From a virus: a stretch of 24,815 bases of DNA. A program made the position numbers and the translations under genes. The stretch is taken from IMG/VR virus record IMGVR_UViG_3300010297_000079, positions 1 through 24,815 of that record, one strand, 5' to 3'. The notes under the pieces are model-generated. The model was not told the DNA's origin, did not search any database, and saw nothing but the letters and a program-made list of their open reading frames with translations. Positions 8,301 to 16,579 of the stretch are shown here, piece after piece. Every line of letters starts with the position of its first letter. The first letter of the stretch is position 1.

Positions 8301-11300
8301 CAACGATGTTTTAGTTGGCTCTCTTTGTTCTATAAAAACCACCGGCCGTAATGACAGTCTTTACAAAGTTATTTCCATGTCAGAAGAAGGAGAGGGAAAG
8401 ATAAACATTCTGGCATCCCAGTATGAACCCCAAAAATTCGGTCTTGTGGAAAGCGGAATAAAATTTTCGCAGGAGGAAGATTATTTTGCTAATCTGTCTG
8501 TAGACTACAACGATAACACTCCAGACCCTCCGCAGTCAGTAACGGTAAGCGGTGGAGTTAATGTTGTTGACGGCAAGGGAGGAATTTATTTGACGGGAAC
8601 AATAATAGAAAATGCAACCTATCCCTTGACTGAAAAATACCACTGCTATCTTACAACTCCGAGGGGGACAAAACTGACTAAGTCGATTTATAATTCATCC
8701 GCCTCAGAGCAAGTTGTTTTTGGGCCAATGTACGAATTTGGAACATATAATTTATCGGTATATGGAGAGAGCGCAGAGCCGTTGAAGCTACGCTCAGTAG
8801 GCGCAACTTCTTCTACTACTAGTATATCATTAAGCTCATCCGCCTATGATTACTGTGTTATAAATAGCGTATCATTTCAAAAGGGAGCGGGGGAATATAG
8901 CGCTCCAGAGGGCGAAAGTGAAAAAAATTCCGAAGGCACTTTTGAGCTGTATCAAGGGGATTTGAATATCGTTTGGACGGTGCGCGATAGGATTGGAAGG
9001 GTCATTACCACTGCCGAGGGAATGAGAACCAACTGGGATTATCCCAAGGTAAGCCTAGATATAAAGTACGACGATGGGACTTACGCCGCCAAGGACTGGA
9101 TTTATCGCTCCGAAAGCGTCGGGGCGTTAATTAGGCAAGAGCAATTGAATACATGGTTTAATGGTTCAATCCCACGCTCATTTGATATTGTGCTAAGAAT
9201 GACATCGGATTCTCAGCCAGAAGAGTCTATCGCCACAATTAATATTTTAAATCCTGAGCCTAAATTAGATATAGTAAGGGTATCCAGTTCCTACGACAGT
9301 ATAGCCAATGGATTTAATATTTTCGCCGATGCTCCAAAAAGATATAGAGATGATATTGAAAGGCTGTATCTATACACCGGAAACTCACAAACGGGCGTAG
9401 GAGAATTGTTCACGGAAATAGACATTGGAAATAAGAGCGCCTTGGCAAAAAAGGACTCGTTGCTTTTATATGGAGACTTATATGATAATATTACAGACAA
9501 TACTTTGTTATCTGTAGAGTCCCTGTATGACTCTCTATTCTTTAACGGAGAACCCGTTGAAATGAATAGTTTTGCCTCTCCTTCAGATTTTCCGGATGGA
9601 ATGTCTGGCGATACTGCGTACCAAATAGTGCTTGGGAATACTTTTAATTCCTTGCTATATTTAGACGCAAACCGAGGGTATTATAATACAGGCTTGGCAA
9701 TCAACAATCAGTCGTATTTGACGAATGCTGGCCTTCGACAATTAAATGATGGCTATTATCCCTTTGAAAGGCTAACAGGCGTTACGAGCAATACAGCAGG
9801 AGGAACAGGCTTAATATCGGGCTCAGACGTAAGCTATAGGTATCCTATCGTCAACGAATCTGCTGAGGGAGTTTGGATTTATAACGCGGCTTATTCTTCT
9901 TACGCTAATTCTGGATGGGTAAATACATCAGAATTGCCCGGAGGTTATGTAACGGGCAATATCAATAACGATGTTGGGGGCAATAGAAGCTGGTCAGACA
10001 ACTGGGTTTATTTTGGAAGCTTAAGCTCTTGGGTTTTTGTCGCAGACACAGAATACAGCTTTGGAGCAAACGCTAGTGTAGGCAAGTTCGAAACAAGTAA
10101 GTATTTTGATATAAGAAATAGAAATGGATTTAGGCTTGCTGAAGAAGAGCCTGCTGGTGTCAGCAACGCAACATTTCAATCTGGCACCGAGTCTTTCTCT
10201 GCCGTGGCGTGGGCCGCCCCGATGAAGACCCTTAATAAAATGTATTTATTTGATTGCGGCGGCCAATCAGGGGGATGGTCATTTTATTTAAGTGGACAGG
10301 AAACCGCTGGAAACCCGAGCGGAAGTTATAGATTAGATGTTAGACTATCTGACCAGCCTGCCGTGGGAAGCACGGGGGGATTAATCACTGTAACTGGCGG
10401 ATTAAATGCTTGGGAAATAGGAAAATGGTCTCACTTTGGCATTAATTTTTATACCATAACGGGTGCTGGGGGGAATACTGGTTATGCCGACGTTTATCTT
10501 AATGGGAAACTTGATAACTCGGGCGTTGCCTCGGGGTCTGGAACGAACCCACACAACGGAGCCTGTGGCATTGGAACTCAAATGGGACAATCTGTTTCTG
10601 GAGCGGGAAATAACGGAGGGGTCTCAGACTGGACGGACAATTACTTTTTTGGCCACATAACAGATGTCGGAATATTTGCGGCAAGTATGCTAGGGCAGGA
10701 AATGCAGGAACAATACTATGGGATAAGAAACCAATACTCCTTTAAGTTGTCTACTGGGGGTAATCTCATTCAAGAAATAACTGGAGAAAACCCATCTAAT
10801 CTCATTTCTGTTAACTCTCTAGATAATTCTATTATACAAGTTAGCGTTCAAAACGCTGCTGGGGCAGGAGCTAGTGAAAAGTCATTAATTGAAAAAATTA
10901 ATACATTAGGAATGACTGGTATCTATAAGCAGTTTACGCTTCGTAGCGAAGTCGACAGTGATAACGAAAAATTCCAAAACTTAATCAATGGAACTTTCTA
11001 CCTAGATGAGGCGGACTATTTGGGCAATGTTTATGACTGGCACAAAATTGGCGAAGAAGATATTGGTATCCGTTATTTAACTACTGGACAACTGGGTTCC
11101 CCTACTCCGAAATGGGGGAAATGGATATTGTATAGTGGGGAAACCGGAACGATTCTTTATCAATATACTGGAATTGATGCAGATAATGCTGGAGGTATCC
11201 ACGAGTCGGGAGGGGCTTCTGCTAGTGGAAAGGTTCCGATTGCGGTCAGGATGAAAACTGGGGCAAGTGGCAATACTCTGGGGTTCCCCGTGTCTCCGCT

Positions 11301-11994
11301 ACCGCAAATAATGAACACAAATATCTCTGACAACACAAGCGTACGGTTTGCCGACTTTTATCTTCGGGTTAAGGCGGAAGATTATTTGGGGCAAAGCGAA
11401 TCCTTTTATCCGCGAGTAGGTCTTCCTGCCGTGCAAGTTAATTTCGCAGAACTTAGTGATGTGGGAGCGAAGACAAAAGCCCAAGCTGGCTTAGCGGCTG
11501 GGGAACAGTTGCAGAACCTTATAGAAACTTTGAGAAGGGCCGGAGAAACGGGCGTGGACTACTATGGATTTCAAGCGGCTTTGTCAAACGGGGGATTTAA
11601 AGCCTTGGTTAGTGAAAGTCCGATTATAAAGGATACCGCGCCAGACGCCTATAAAACTTCCAAGCCGAACATAGAAACGTCGTTTCCTATTGTGTTGGAT
11701 GATATCGAATTCCGCTCTGATGGTTATACATTTGATTTAACAGTAACGGCATATCATGAAAGTTCAGATGCGGATATTTTCTTTTCTACTCTGAAATCCG
11801 ATGTTATCGCCGCAAGCCCAAGCCCATCGCTAAAGGGTACTCCTAGCGTTACTGATGCAAGATTTAAAACAAAAACCTTAACCGTTATGGACAGAAGCTC
11901 CATTTGGGTCACGGCAAAAACCCCCGGCAAGGCGATTTCTGAGTATGACTCAGAAAGGGTCTCTATTGAATTCCACAATGCTGTAGACCTATAG
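5374..11994 (+). CDS. J: Host-specificity / central tail fibre protein J, giant with LamG-like domain
   Basis: 2206-aa homologue of lambda gpJ, which forms the tip baseplate hub and receptor-binding fibre. Residues 30-60 carry the family start (SVIDLLAEGPIGGVV, then a VYIDQVPV-type strand). The conserved hub follows through about residue 870, with DPVYAIGNQ near 660 and a tail-tip core including RFAKYALLSN and LLQPSDIIRVDD (830-870). An FN3-like module starts near 1048 (PDPPQSVTV). A LamG/concanavalin-like domain spans about 1573-1788 (YFDIRN, W-SHFGINF, VYLNGKL). The C-terminal 350 residues are unassigned and probably contact the receptor or form the fibre tip. I start at ATG 5374, an ATGA overlap with I'; an earlier in-frame ATG at 5251 lies inside I' and adds no J-like sequence. 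Lambda J is about 1130 aa, so this one is nearly double. Confidence 0.93.
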   Translation: MNIKTTTKDFLKTRLVGAGNDVVLKAPNNTSQLLMSVESFSVIDLLAEGPIGGVVDQKGAYVGGDRLLCGVYIDQVPVRETLSQESYIYNSFPTGVNSTQPFSRDLTGIANILDSYDSAFQSIYRDEDEEMLDLDKAFAAGAYQLNKGLQSLLQYTSEEEAMLLRGQSAFFVSEDIKYAFIPSSAVDISNLNITENNTSIQVMYSGANGEIGILNNRYRKNSNNEGAFNQMVVSKIPDPIINFSYKFNAQSTNVSVSDIRDGYILIPIASGDTLASVGGKVKFTSVDSECLDFTSQELSGASIFLQSFREDASNTYNYDKIDVEVRNGEENQLPLDNVIETSRSYDTNFTLVGAVTPESYHDKIDPLKGENVKPSTADSAYTSQSRLVEGGEDYAQWAKDSFNNYRDEKAAYSHIIENPAVTKVSATFTLGSLYDTQVTEKPEDKAGTQTVATVEMGIEIGLEGDNDPSDPLYETLKQYHKDITFGIEGLVRGTPFRFRVGGGNNSARGSWIAGTRGTKFSDLNDLPLPAEVQGRKRYIKIYRKTPETFSSKRSISITLSAINEYYGKSFSYPLSAHAGVMIDSRGFSRVPSRAYDLRLKKVLIPSNYYPLYNNGIDKRFISNKNDWDSNNKPKIYNGDWDGTFRYDWTDNPAWILYDMLIDPVYAIGNQFDDLRDINIWQLYEIGKFCDAINDDGEFIGVNDGYGGLEPRFSCNVMLNNEQEAYDILNSIATVFRGTVFYAGSDVDFYYDVEDEPVATFNNHNVDNGSFTYSDSLKSSRYTVVEVPYMDRKDNFLQKVEYYEDEESIQRYGYIKHVFQGIGITSRGQAQRFAKYALLSNKLETETVQFAAGREAMLLQPSDIIRVDDELKKLQAVGNYIAEIDYDNKQIILPHMPTGGLDTEIYLYCLTGENTLDQLFQDAYDEELSISQGKIDNLNTRKIKQFSVSSYSYTGTDGGGTGLVVNIDPSQSGIAKFNDVLVGSLCSIKTTGRNDSLYKVISMSEEGEGKINILASQYEPQKFGLVESGIKFSQEEDYFANLSVDYNDNTPDPPQSVTVSGGVNVVDGKGGIYLTGTIIENATYPLTEKYHCYLTTPRGTKLTKSIYNSSASEQVVFGPMYEFGTYNLSVYGESAEPLKLRSVGATSSTTSISLSSSAYDYCVINSVSFQKGAGEYSAPEGESEKNSEGTFELYQGDLNIVWTVRDRIGRVITTAEGMRTNWDYPKVSLDIKYDDGTYAAKDWIYRSESVGALIRQEQLNTWFNGSIPRSFDIVLRMTSDSQPEESIATINILNPEPKLDIVRVSSSYDSIANGFNIFADAPKRYRDDIERLYLYTGNSQTGVGELFTEIDIGNKSALAKKDSLLLYGDLYDNITDNTLLSVESLYDSLFFNGEPVEMNSFASPSDFPDGMSGDTAYQIVLGNTFNSLLYLDANRGYYNTGLAINNQSYLTNAGLRQLNDGYYPFERLTGVTSNTAGGTGLISGSDVSYRYPIVNESAEGVWIYNAAYSSYANSGWVNTSELPGGYVTGNINNDVGGNRSWSDNWVYFGSLSSWVFVADTEYSFGANASVGKFETSKYFDIRNRNGFRLAEEEPAGVSNATFQSGTESFSAVAWAAPMKTLNKMYLFDCGGQSGGWSFYLSGQETAGNPSGSYRLDVRLSDQPAVGSTGGLITVTGGLNAWEIGKWSHFGINFYTITGAGGNTGYADVYLNGKLDNSGVASGSGTNPHNGACGIGTQMGQSVSGAGNNGGVSDWTDNYFFGHITDVGIFAASMLGQEMQEQYYGIRNQYSFKLSTGGNLIQEITGENPSNLISVNSLDNSIIQVSVQNAAGAGASEKSLIEKINTLGMTGIYKQFTLRSEVDSDNEKFQNLINGTFYLDEADYLGNVYDWHKIGEEDIGIRYLTTGQLGSPTPKWGKWILYSGETGTILYQYTGIDADNAGGIHESGGASASGKVPIAVRMKTGASGNTLGFPVSPLPQIMNTNISDNTSVRFADFYLRVKAEDYLGQSESFYPRVGLPAVQVNFAELSDVGAKTKAQAGLAAGEQLQNLIETLRRAGETGVDYYGFQAALSNGGFKALVSESPIIKDTAPDAYKTSKPNIETSFPIVLDDIEFRSDGYTFDLTVTAYHESSDADIFFSTLKSDVIAASPSPSLKGTPSVTDARFKTKTLTVMDRSSIWVTAKTPGKAISEYDSERVSIEFHNAVDL

Positions 11995-11996
11995 GT

Positions 11997-12452
11997 TTAT
12001 AACACTAAAGAATAAGACTTATCTTCTGGCTTGAATTTCATTTTTTTTAAAAGCTTTTCTACTTGAGGGGCAGAAGGGCTTTGCGTCAAAAAGCCGACGT
12101 TGATTACATCAACCCTTTTGCGCTTTAGGATATTAATGGCTTCCAAGAATACTTTAAGCCCATTCTTGTTGTTTTTTGATACCCAAAGGTATGATGTAGC
12201 AATAGATTTATTAACTCTAAAATCTGGGCCCACAACAAACCAACACAACGCGTCTATCTCTGTTTCACTGAGGAAGTTACAAACTAAAACACAGGTGTTG
12301 ATAAGCATATTTTCATTGCTCCACGCCGCCAGTATTACATCTGGCAGAAAGGGAAGCCCCCCATAATGTTTTACGGGGTGGTGCTTCGCCAGTTCTGCAA
12401 AATTGGCATGAACAATTTTAAAGTCGTCTAAAGAAGTAACTCTTTTAACCAT
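11997..12452 (-). CDS. Possible GNAT-type N-acetyltransferase
   Basis: 151-aa protein whose shape fits a small phage GNAT fold. A central strand (ALCWFVVGPDFRV) is followed by a helix-rich stretch with LKVFLEAINILKRKRVDVINVGF. The end, VEKLLKKMKFKPEDKSYSLVL, resembles the usual closing Y..k.GF...e..y...L of acetyltransferases. The acetyl-CoA loop Q/RxxGxG/A is not clearly present, so activity is uncertain. It is the last gene of the minus-strand block and overlaps the 280-aa gene by 8 bases. Its stop is only two bases from the stop of J. A GGGG run 9 bases upstream of the ATG could act as a ribosome binding site. Confidence 0.5.
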   Translation of the reverse strand: MVKRVTSLDDFKIVHANFAELAKHHPVKHYGGLPFLPDVILAAWSNENMLINTCVLVCNFLSETEIDALCWFVVGPDFRVNKSIATSYLWVSKNNKNGLKVFLEAINILKRKRVDVINVGFLTQSPSAPQVEKLLKKMKFKPEDKSYSLVL

Positions 12453-13287
12453 TATTAATTACCCCAATAATATTGCGGACTTCCGCCTTGGGGATGTCTG
12501 AAAAGTCAGACCAGTTGCCAATCTCTTTTACGTCTATCGTCGGGCGATATTCTTTCGCCTTATATAGTGCCCGAAGCTTACCAACAAATTCTTCGAAAGA
12601 GGTAATGTTCAGTTGTTTTTCGACCACCTTGCGCAAAATATCGCTAGGATTGGGCAATTTGTTTTTCTGGTCGCCACGAGCATCAACTAGATACTCTTTA
12701 TTCTTGTCGATTTCTTCGTCGCTACAGATATTAATGCCCAGAAAACCCCTTACGCAACGAACAAACGCGCGGTTCTCGGCAATGGTTTCGGGAAACTTCG
12801 CCACAAAATCTGACATATTTGAAATAGAAGCATTTGCCAGCGAAGAAAACGAAATATCTGAACCATATTTGCCTTGTCTGGTCTCAAAATTGTCAATAAA
12901 ACCAATTGTACATTTTACAGCCACATGTTCAGGGGTAGAATGCGGAGCCCACTCATAGTCCACATAAGAATAGCCGCGCAACTTAGCTATATGCTTAATT
13001 CCGCCGAGCATAACGAGAAGCTGTCTATCTTCAAGGCCTTCCGCCGTTTTTGGCACTGGCATATTCCGTGTTTCAAACCAATCTTTATTGGGATAAAGAA
13101 ATTCCTCTGGAATCATTGACCGCCAGTCTACCGTGCCATCTTCCTTAAACTTATATTCGACGCCCTTTAATAGTCCTCGCTCGTCTCTCAAAGAGTAGTG
13201 ATTATCAAATTTTTCTATGTCTGCACCAACAGCTGCGGAAGTTTCAGTAGTTTTGGCTGATTTAGGTTCAGTTTTATTTTTGCTCAT
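12445..13287 (-). CDS. Putative Rad52/Sak-type ssDNA-annealing protein
   Basis: 280-aa protein with a hydrophilic Lys/Thr/Ala-rich N-terminal 25 residues. A core region (about 95-195) follows: LGGIKHIAKLRGYS, beta strands around AVKCTIGFIDNFET, and a helix FPETIAENRAFVRCVRGFLGINI. The pattern of a strand-rich half followed by a helix with ENRAFVRxVRxxLGI resembles phage single-strand annealing proteins of the Rad52/Sak superfamily, but I assign this by pattern only. A C-terminal tail (about 215-275) looks like a separate small helical unit. Its place in a block with a replicative polymerase fits a recombination role. The start ATG lies inside the end of the GT9-C gene, with a TTGACT box 30 bases upstream and no Shine-Dalgarno. 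Confidence 0.45.
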   Translation of the reverse strand: MSKNKTEPKSAKTTETSAAVGADIEKFDNHYSLRDERGLLKGVEYKFKEDGTVDWRSMIPEEFLYPNKDWFETRNMPVPKTAEGLEDRQLLVMLGGIKHIAKLRGYSYVDYEWAPHSTPEHVAVKCTIGFIDNFETRQGKYGSDISFSSLANASISNMSDFVAKFPETIAENRAFVRCVRGFLGINICSDEEIDKNKEYLVDARGDQKNKLPNPSDILRKVVEKQLNITSFEEFVGKLRALYKAKEYRPTIDVKEIGNWSDFSDIPKAEVRNIIGVINNG

Positions 13288-14419
13288 AAAGATAAAAATG
13301 GTCTAGTTCTTCTAGAAAGTCAAGGCTTTTTATTATATTATTTCCTCTATCCATTGCGTCGAGGTGCGCCCTGCTTAGAAAAATTCCGTTTTTACAAAAA
13401 ATTCTTTTGTTTGACTTAAAATGAGTCGCATTTTTGAGTTCTTTTGGCCATTTTGTCGGCCGAATAATTCTATCAAAAGAAAAATCAAAATAGCGATTCA
13501 TTTCTTTTCGAAGTTCTTCGCTATCCGCTTCTGACGAATATAGTTTAAAAGGAACCCCGAGGGCTCCTAGCTTTTGAAGATATTCCTCGCTGGGAAATTC
13601 TCCCAGATTACAGAAAAAATTCACATAAGGAATGTTTCTGCGAAACTTAGCAATAATATCAAGGGAAATAGGCTTATTGGAGATTATAGAACACTTATTC
13701 GATTGTAGCCATTGACATAAAATATCTTCGTTATGGGCTTTATCCAGTCTAACGTTAAGAAGGCGTCCAGCAAGCTCTTTGATGGGATGGTAAAAATCCG
13801 GCACCACCTCTAAAAGCTCATGATGGTATGCTGGGCCGATATAATTGACCTTTTCCTTAGGGGGCGAAACAAAATCTACTAGCTTGCTCAGGCATTCTAC
13901 AATTCTATCTGGAAAGATGGAAAATATAACAGGGTTCTTTTCTTCCGCGGAAAAAGAAGGTTTTTTGTTTTTGTATTTAGGCTTAATGTTAATGTGATTG
14001 TCAGACCAAATCGGGCCGCAATATTCTGGAGAATTGTTGGAGTATAACACAACCAATGGGATTCCTTTGGCTGAGGCTAGGTGATGAGAAAATCCATTAA
14101 CACAAATATGGGCGAGCGAATTAACAATTACATAATTTACTTGTTTAATACTAAGGCTTCCTAATGCCAAATCTTCACCAATGCTTCTTGATTCTTTTGG
14201 GTTTGCTATCCGAACAATTTTAATGTCGGGCTCCATTGTCTTGCGAAGCAGCTTAACAACCTCTCTCCAATAGGGATACTGACTGGCCTGAGAGGAAGCA
14301 GAAGTATCAATGGTGATATACCTGCAAAAACCCACTACGGGGAAAAAGTGTTCCCCAATGATAGGTTTAGCGGGTTTGGCGCCACAGTGTCGAGAATATT
14401 CGTTTATTAAATGAGCCAT
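13274..14419 (-). CDS. C-terminal half of a GT9 (heptosyltransferase-type) glycosyltransferase plus unknown domain
   Basis: 381-aa protein. Residues 1-150 match the donor-binding Rossmann half of GT9 enzymes: CRYITIDTSA then YPYWREVVKLL (about 32-57), an oxyanion-type stretch SLSIKQVNYVIVNS, NGFSHHLASAKGIPLVVLY (108-126), and a CGP turn at 134-136. The acceptor half of GT9 is missing but is found at the C-terminus of the upstream gene. Residues 1-15 (MAHLINEYSRHCG) read as the direct continuation of that half. Residues about 185-381 form an additional domain I do not recognise, ending in SNKRIFCKNGIFLSRAHLDAM. Start and stop of the pair share TAATG, so the two products are probably made together and may associate. 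The sugar donor cannot be told. Confidence 0.75.
   Translation of the reverse strand: MAHLINEYSRHCGAKPAKPIIGEHFFPVVGFCRYITIDTSASSQASQYPYWREVVKLLRKTMEPDIKIVRIANPKESRSIGEDLALGSLSIKQVNYVIVNSLAHICVNGFSHHLASAKGIPLVVLYSNNSPEYCGPIWSDNHINIKPKYKNKKPSFSAEEKNPVIFSIFPDRIVECLSKLVDFVSPPKEKVNYIGPAYHHELLEVVPDFYHPIKELAGRLLNVRLDKAHNEDILCQWLQSNKCSIISNKPISLDIIAKFRRNIPYVNFFCNLGEFPSEEYLQKLGALGVPFKLYSSEADSEELRKEMNRYFDFSFDRIIRPTKWPKELKNATHFKSNKRIFCKNGIFLSRAHLDAMDRGNNIIKSLDFLEELDHFYLYEQK
13318..13323 (-). promoter_or_regulatory. CTTGAC box upstream of the 280-aa gene
   Basis: TTGACT on the minus strand, preceded by C, lies 30 bases before the ATG at 13287, inside the end of the GT9-C coding region. An internal promoter here would let the annealing protein and the GNAT candidate be expressed apart from the glycosyltransferases. 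Confidence 0.3.
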
Positions 14420-16113
14420 TAGTCGTCAAAAATATTTTTATCTACCCCGTTATGGGTATAGCAGGGGTTTCTTTGGGTTGTAATATAAGGAACATAAACA
14501 ATCTCAAACAAACCTTCTTTTTCAGATGTTCCTTCCATTTCTAATGAGTTCTCAAAAAAGGGATGGAAGGGTATTAATTTGTGAATATCTGGATGAGAGT
14601 CTATAGCACTAAACAGAGAGGGTTCTGTCGCAAAATATATATTGTATTCTGGATAATTTTTTTTGATATTAGATATCAGGGAATTAATTAAAATAATATC
14701 AGAAAGCGCTTCGGGTATAGCAATTAAAATTCTACGCCCCTTATCGTCTTTATCCAAAACGTCCATAATGGTCACGGGTTTAGATTCCCCATTAATTACC
14801 TCTTCCCAAGCAGAATCTTCTACAAGAGGGGCGGCGTCTAAAATTTCTTCGAGCTGCTTCCCTACCACTTCTATTGAATAATTATCTATTACGAACTGCC
14901 TAGCCTTTTGCCCCATTTTTTTTCTTTTGTCGGGCTTCATAAGAAATACTTTTTTAAGCTGCTTGGCGATGCTGGATGGATAGGTCGAGGCCTTGATAAA
15001 TTGAGTTCCCGGCTCGCGATATTCCGCCCATTCCAAGGGAAATCCTCCGCTTTCTGGCGTACAGTGGTCTTCTCCACAGGAATAGTCTGTAACCAAGGTA
15101 ATCAATTCGCAAAGCTTAGCCTCTTGGATGGGAATTTCTTGACCGCCACTAGTAAAGGGGTGAACGTAAACATCCATAAGATTATATATCTCATTTAATT
15201 GGATTTCATTAACGCCTTGTGCTATATTGGTAGTCTGTTGGGATTTGTGCGCACCACAGCGACAGTCCAGCCCCTGTCCAGAGAACGGTTTGATTTCATA
15301 TTGCCCGCATTTTGGACAAAAATAAGTAGTGAGAACAAGGTTTGTGGGAATGGATTTTTCCTCAAGCATTCGGGGGATATCCCATCCCTCAGACCAATGG
15401 GTATGCAAAAGAAGCTTGGCTTGTGCCTGAGGGTTTTGTTTTCTAAATTCCATAAAACCATCCAGCAGGTTCGGGACGGACTTGCGTAATTGATTCCTGA
15501 ATACGAAACCGATAATAAAATCATTTGGAGCTATTTTGTTTCTCGCTCGAAGTTCTGCGCGGTCTTTAATCGGGAAAAACGCAGAAGTATCTATGCTTCC
15601 ATGTAACGTAGATACATTTGGGCATTGTTTTTTCATTGCCTTTTCGGCAAAAGAGGCCCAGACGTGGAACCTATCCGTATGCTTTGCGCCATCAAAGGCT
15701 TGGGATAAAATCGGGAGGCTATCTAGCGTTGTCCACACCATAGGTGTTAAAGTTTTCCACCACGGTTTTTTCCAAAAATCAAGCCCCCAAATGTCCTCTA
15801 TTCCTATATATACATCTGGTTGAATTTCTGATATAACCTTGTCGATGCCAAAATGGCCATAACCCGCAAGCTTTTGCGATTGTGGGTCTTGAGCAATCTG
15901 CGCTAAAGTAGAGCGGTCGCTAGGCAAGGAACCTAGGCATTTCCAAGGAAGTAAATTATGAGCGTCTTCTTGGTAATGCCTGCCATTCGCAAGTTCAATA
16001 AGCTCATACTTGCCGGTATTAAAAAGATGCCTTAAAATATTCTTTTTGTGTTTTCCAAATCCTGTAAACGCCTTACAAAAATTGGAATGGACTAATACTT
16101 TTTTCTTTCTCAT
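14419..16113 (-). CDS. GT4 glycosyltransferase fused to N-terminal half of a GT9
   Basis: 564-aa protein. Residues 1-430 are a GT-B fold of the GT4 type: an N-terminal KVLVHSNF with a Gly-rich loop (FTGFGKHKKN), a donor-site stretch HPFTSGGQEIPIQEAKL (318-334), then VTDYSCGED. An inserted four-Cys zinc-ribbon-like loop (C266, C269, C284, C286) lies in the second Rossmann half. Residues 460-564 are the acceptor-side half of a GT9 enzyme (RRILIAIPEALSDIILINSL, then HPDIHKLIPF), ending at IFDD without the rest of that enzyme. The partner half begins at the next start codon. The start forms an ATGA overlap with the 150-aa gene. Phage glycosyltransferases modify DNA, capsids or host surface glycans; which one applies here is not shown by the sequence. 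Confidence 0.85.
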   Translation of the reverse strand: MRKKKVLVHSNFCKAFTGFGKHKKNILRHLFNTGKYELIELANGRHYQEDAHNLLPWKCLGSLPSDRSTLAQIAQDPQSQKLAGYGHFGIDKVISEIQPDVYIGIEDIWGLDFWKKPWWKTLTPMVWTTLDSLPILSQAFDGAKHTDRFHVWASFAEKAMKKQCPNVSTLHGSIDTSAFFPIKDRAELRARNKIAPNDFIIGFVFRNQLRKSVPNLLDGFMEFRKQNPQAQAKLLLHTHWSEGWDIPRMLEEKSIPTNLVLTTYFCPKCGQYEIKPFSGQGLDCRCGAHKSQQTTNIAQGVNEIQLNEIYNLMDVYVHPFTSGGQEIPIQEAKLCELITLVTDYSCGEDHCTPESGGFPLEWAEYREPGTQFIKASTYPSSIAKQLKKVFLMKPDKRKKMGQKARQFVIDNYSIEVVGKQLEEILDAAPLVEDSAWEEVINGESKPVTIMDVLDKDDKGRRILIAIPEALSDIILINSLISNIKKNYPEYNIYFATEPSLFSAIDSHPDIHKLIPFHPFFENSLEMEGTSEKEGLFEIVYVPYITTQRNPCYTHNGVDKNIFDD

Positions 16114-16562
16114 TCAGACTTGTCTTGACAAAGTTTAATAATAGAATCGTCGCAAAACTTTGACAAAACATACGCTTCGTTCGCTGAAAGCCCGATTCCA
16201 TATTTTTCCCCGCCCCGTGAAATAGATATGCTAAAAATAGGCGAACCACTTGACCTCGCAAACCATTTCATAGAAATGCTGGTTGTTGTCTCTTGAAACT
16301 TGTGAACAGTAGAAAAATCTTCTTTTTTTGAAAGGGCTCGAACAATTCCCGCCAATTCTACCGCATTAAATTTAATTGCGATATCATTATTAGGCTTCTC
16401 CGAGCGAAACCTCGCTGTCCGAGAGGATGAATCCCAACTAACTTGGCGGGCGATATTCAAATAAAATTGGTGGACTTTATGCGTTTCGTGAACGCGACAA
16501 GAAAAACCTGCGACAGCCCCTGTCACTTTCGGGGTGGGTTTATAAAATGTAATTGAACTCAT
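16110..16562 (-). CDS. Putative single-strand DNA-binding protein (PC4/Whirly-like pattern)
   Basis: 150-aa protein beginning SSITFYKPTPKVTGAVAGFSC, followed by strands around FYLNIARQVSWD. A KFNAVELAGIVRALSKK stretch comes next (about 64-80), then a second set of strands (TTTSISMKWF, PIFSISISRGG) and a closing helix (SANEAYVLSKFC). Two beta sheets each followed by a helix is the layout of PC4/Whirly-type ssDNA-binding folds, and the protein sits among replication genes. No catalytic motif is visible. I assign the fold by pattern only. A TTGAAA box lies 28 bases before the ATG; the stop overlaps the GT4 start as ATGA. Confidence 0.45.
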   Translation of the reverse strand: MSSITFYKPTPKVTGAVAGFSCRVHETHKVHQFYLNIARQVSWDSSSRTARFRSEKPNNDIAIKFNAVELAGIVRALSKKEDFSTVHKFQETTTSISMKWFARSSGSPIFSISISRGGEKYGIGLSANEAYVLSKFCDDSIIKLCQDKSE

Positions 16563-16579
16563 GCTAAAATAGTAGTTGT

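Noticed and set aside
12000-12060. Bidirectional terminator after J
   Set aside because: Only a weak 5-bp AATAAG/CTTAT-type repeat and an AT-rich AAAAGCTTTT palindrome are present, both inside the GNAT coding region; no GC-rich stem with T-run is seen.
12473-12958. 161-aa plus-strand reading frame opposite the 280-aa gene
   Set aside because: Composition is Ser/Phe-rich as expected of an antisense frame, with no motif; the minus-strand gene fits the operon overlaps.
14417-14440. Programmed -1 frameshift joining the GT4-GT9N and GT9C reading frames
   Set aside because: A run of A and T precedes the stop, but no X-XXY-YYZ heptamer is in frame, and the second frame has a TGA three codons before its ATG, so a slip upstream would terminate. 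Restart at TAATG or a true indel fits better.
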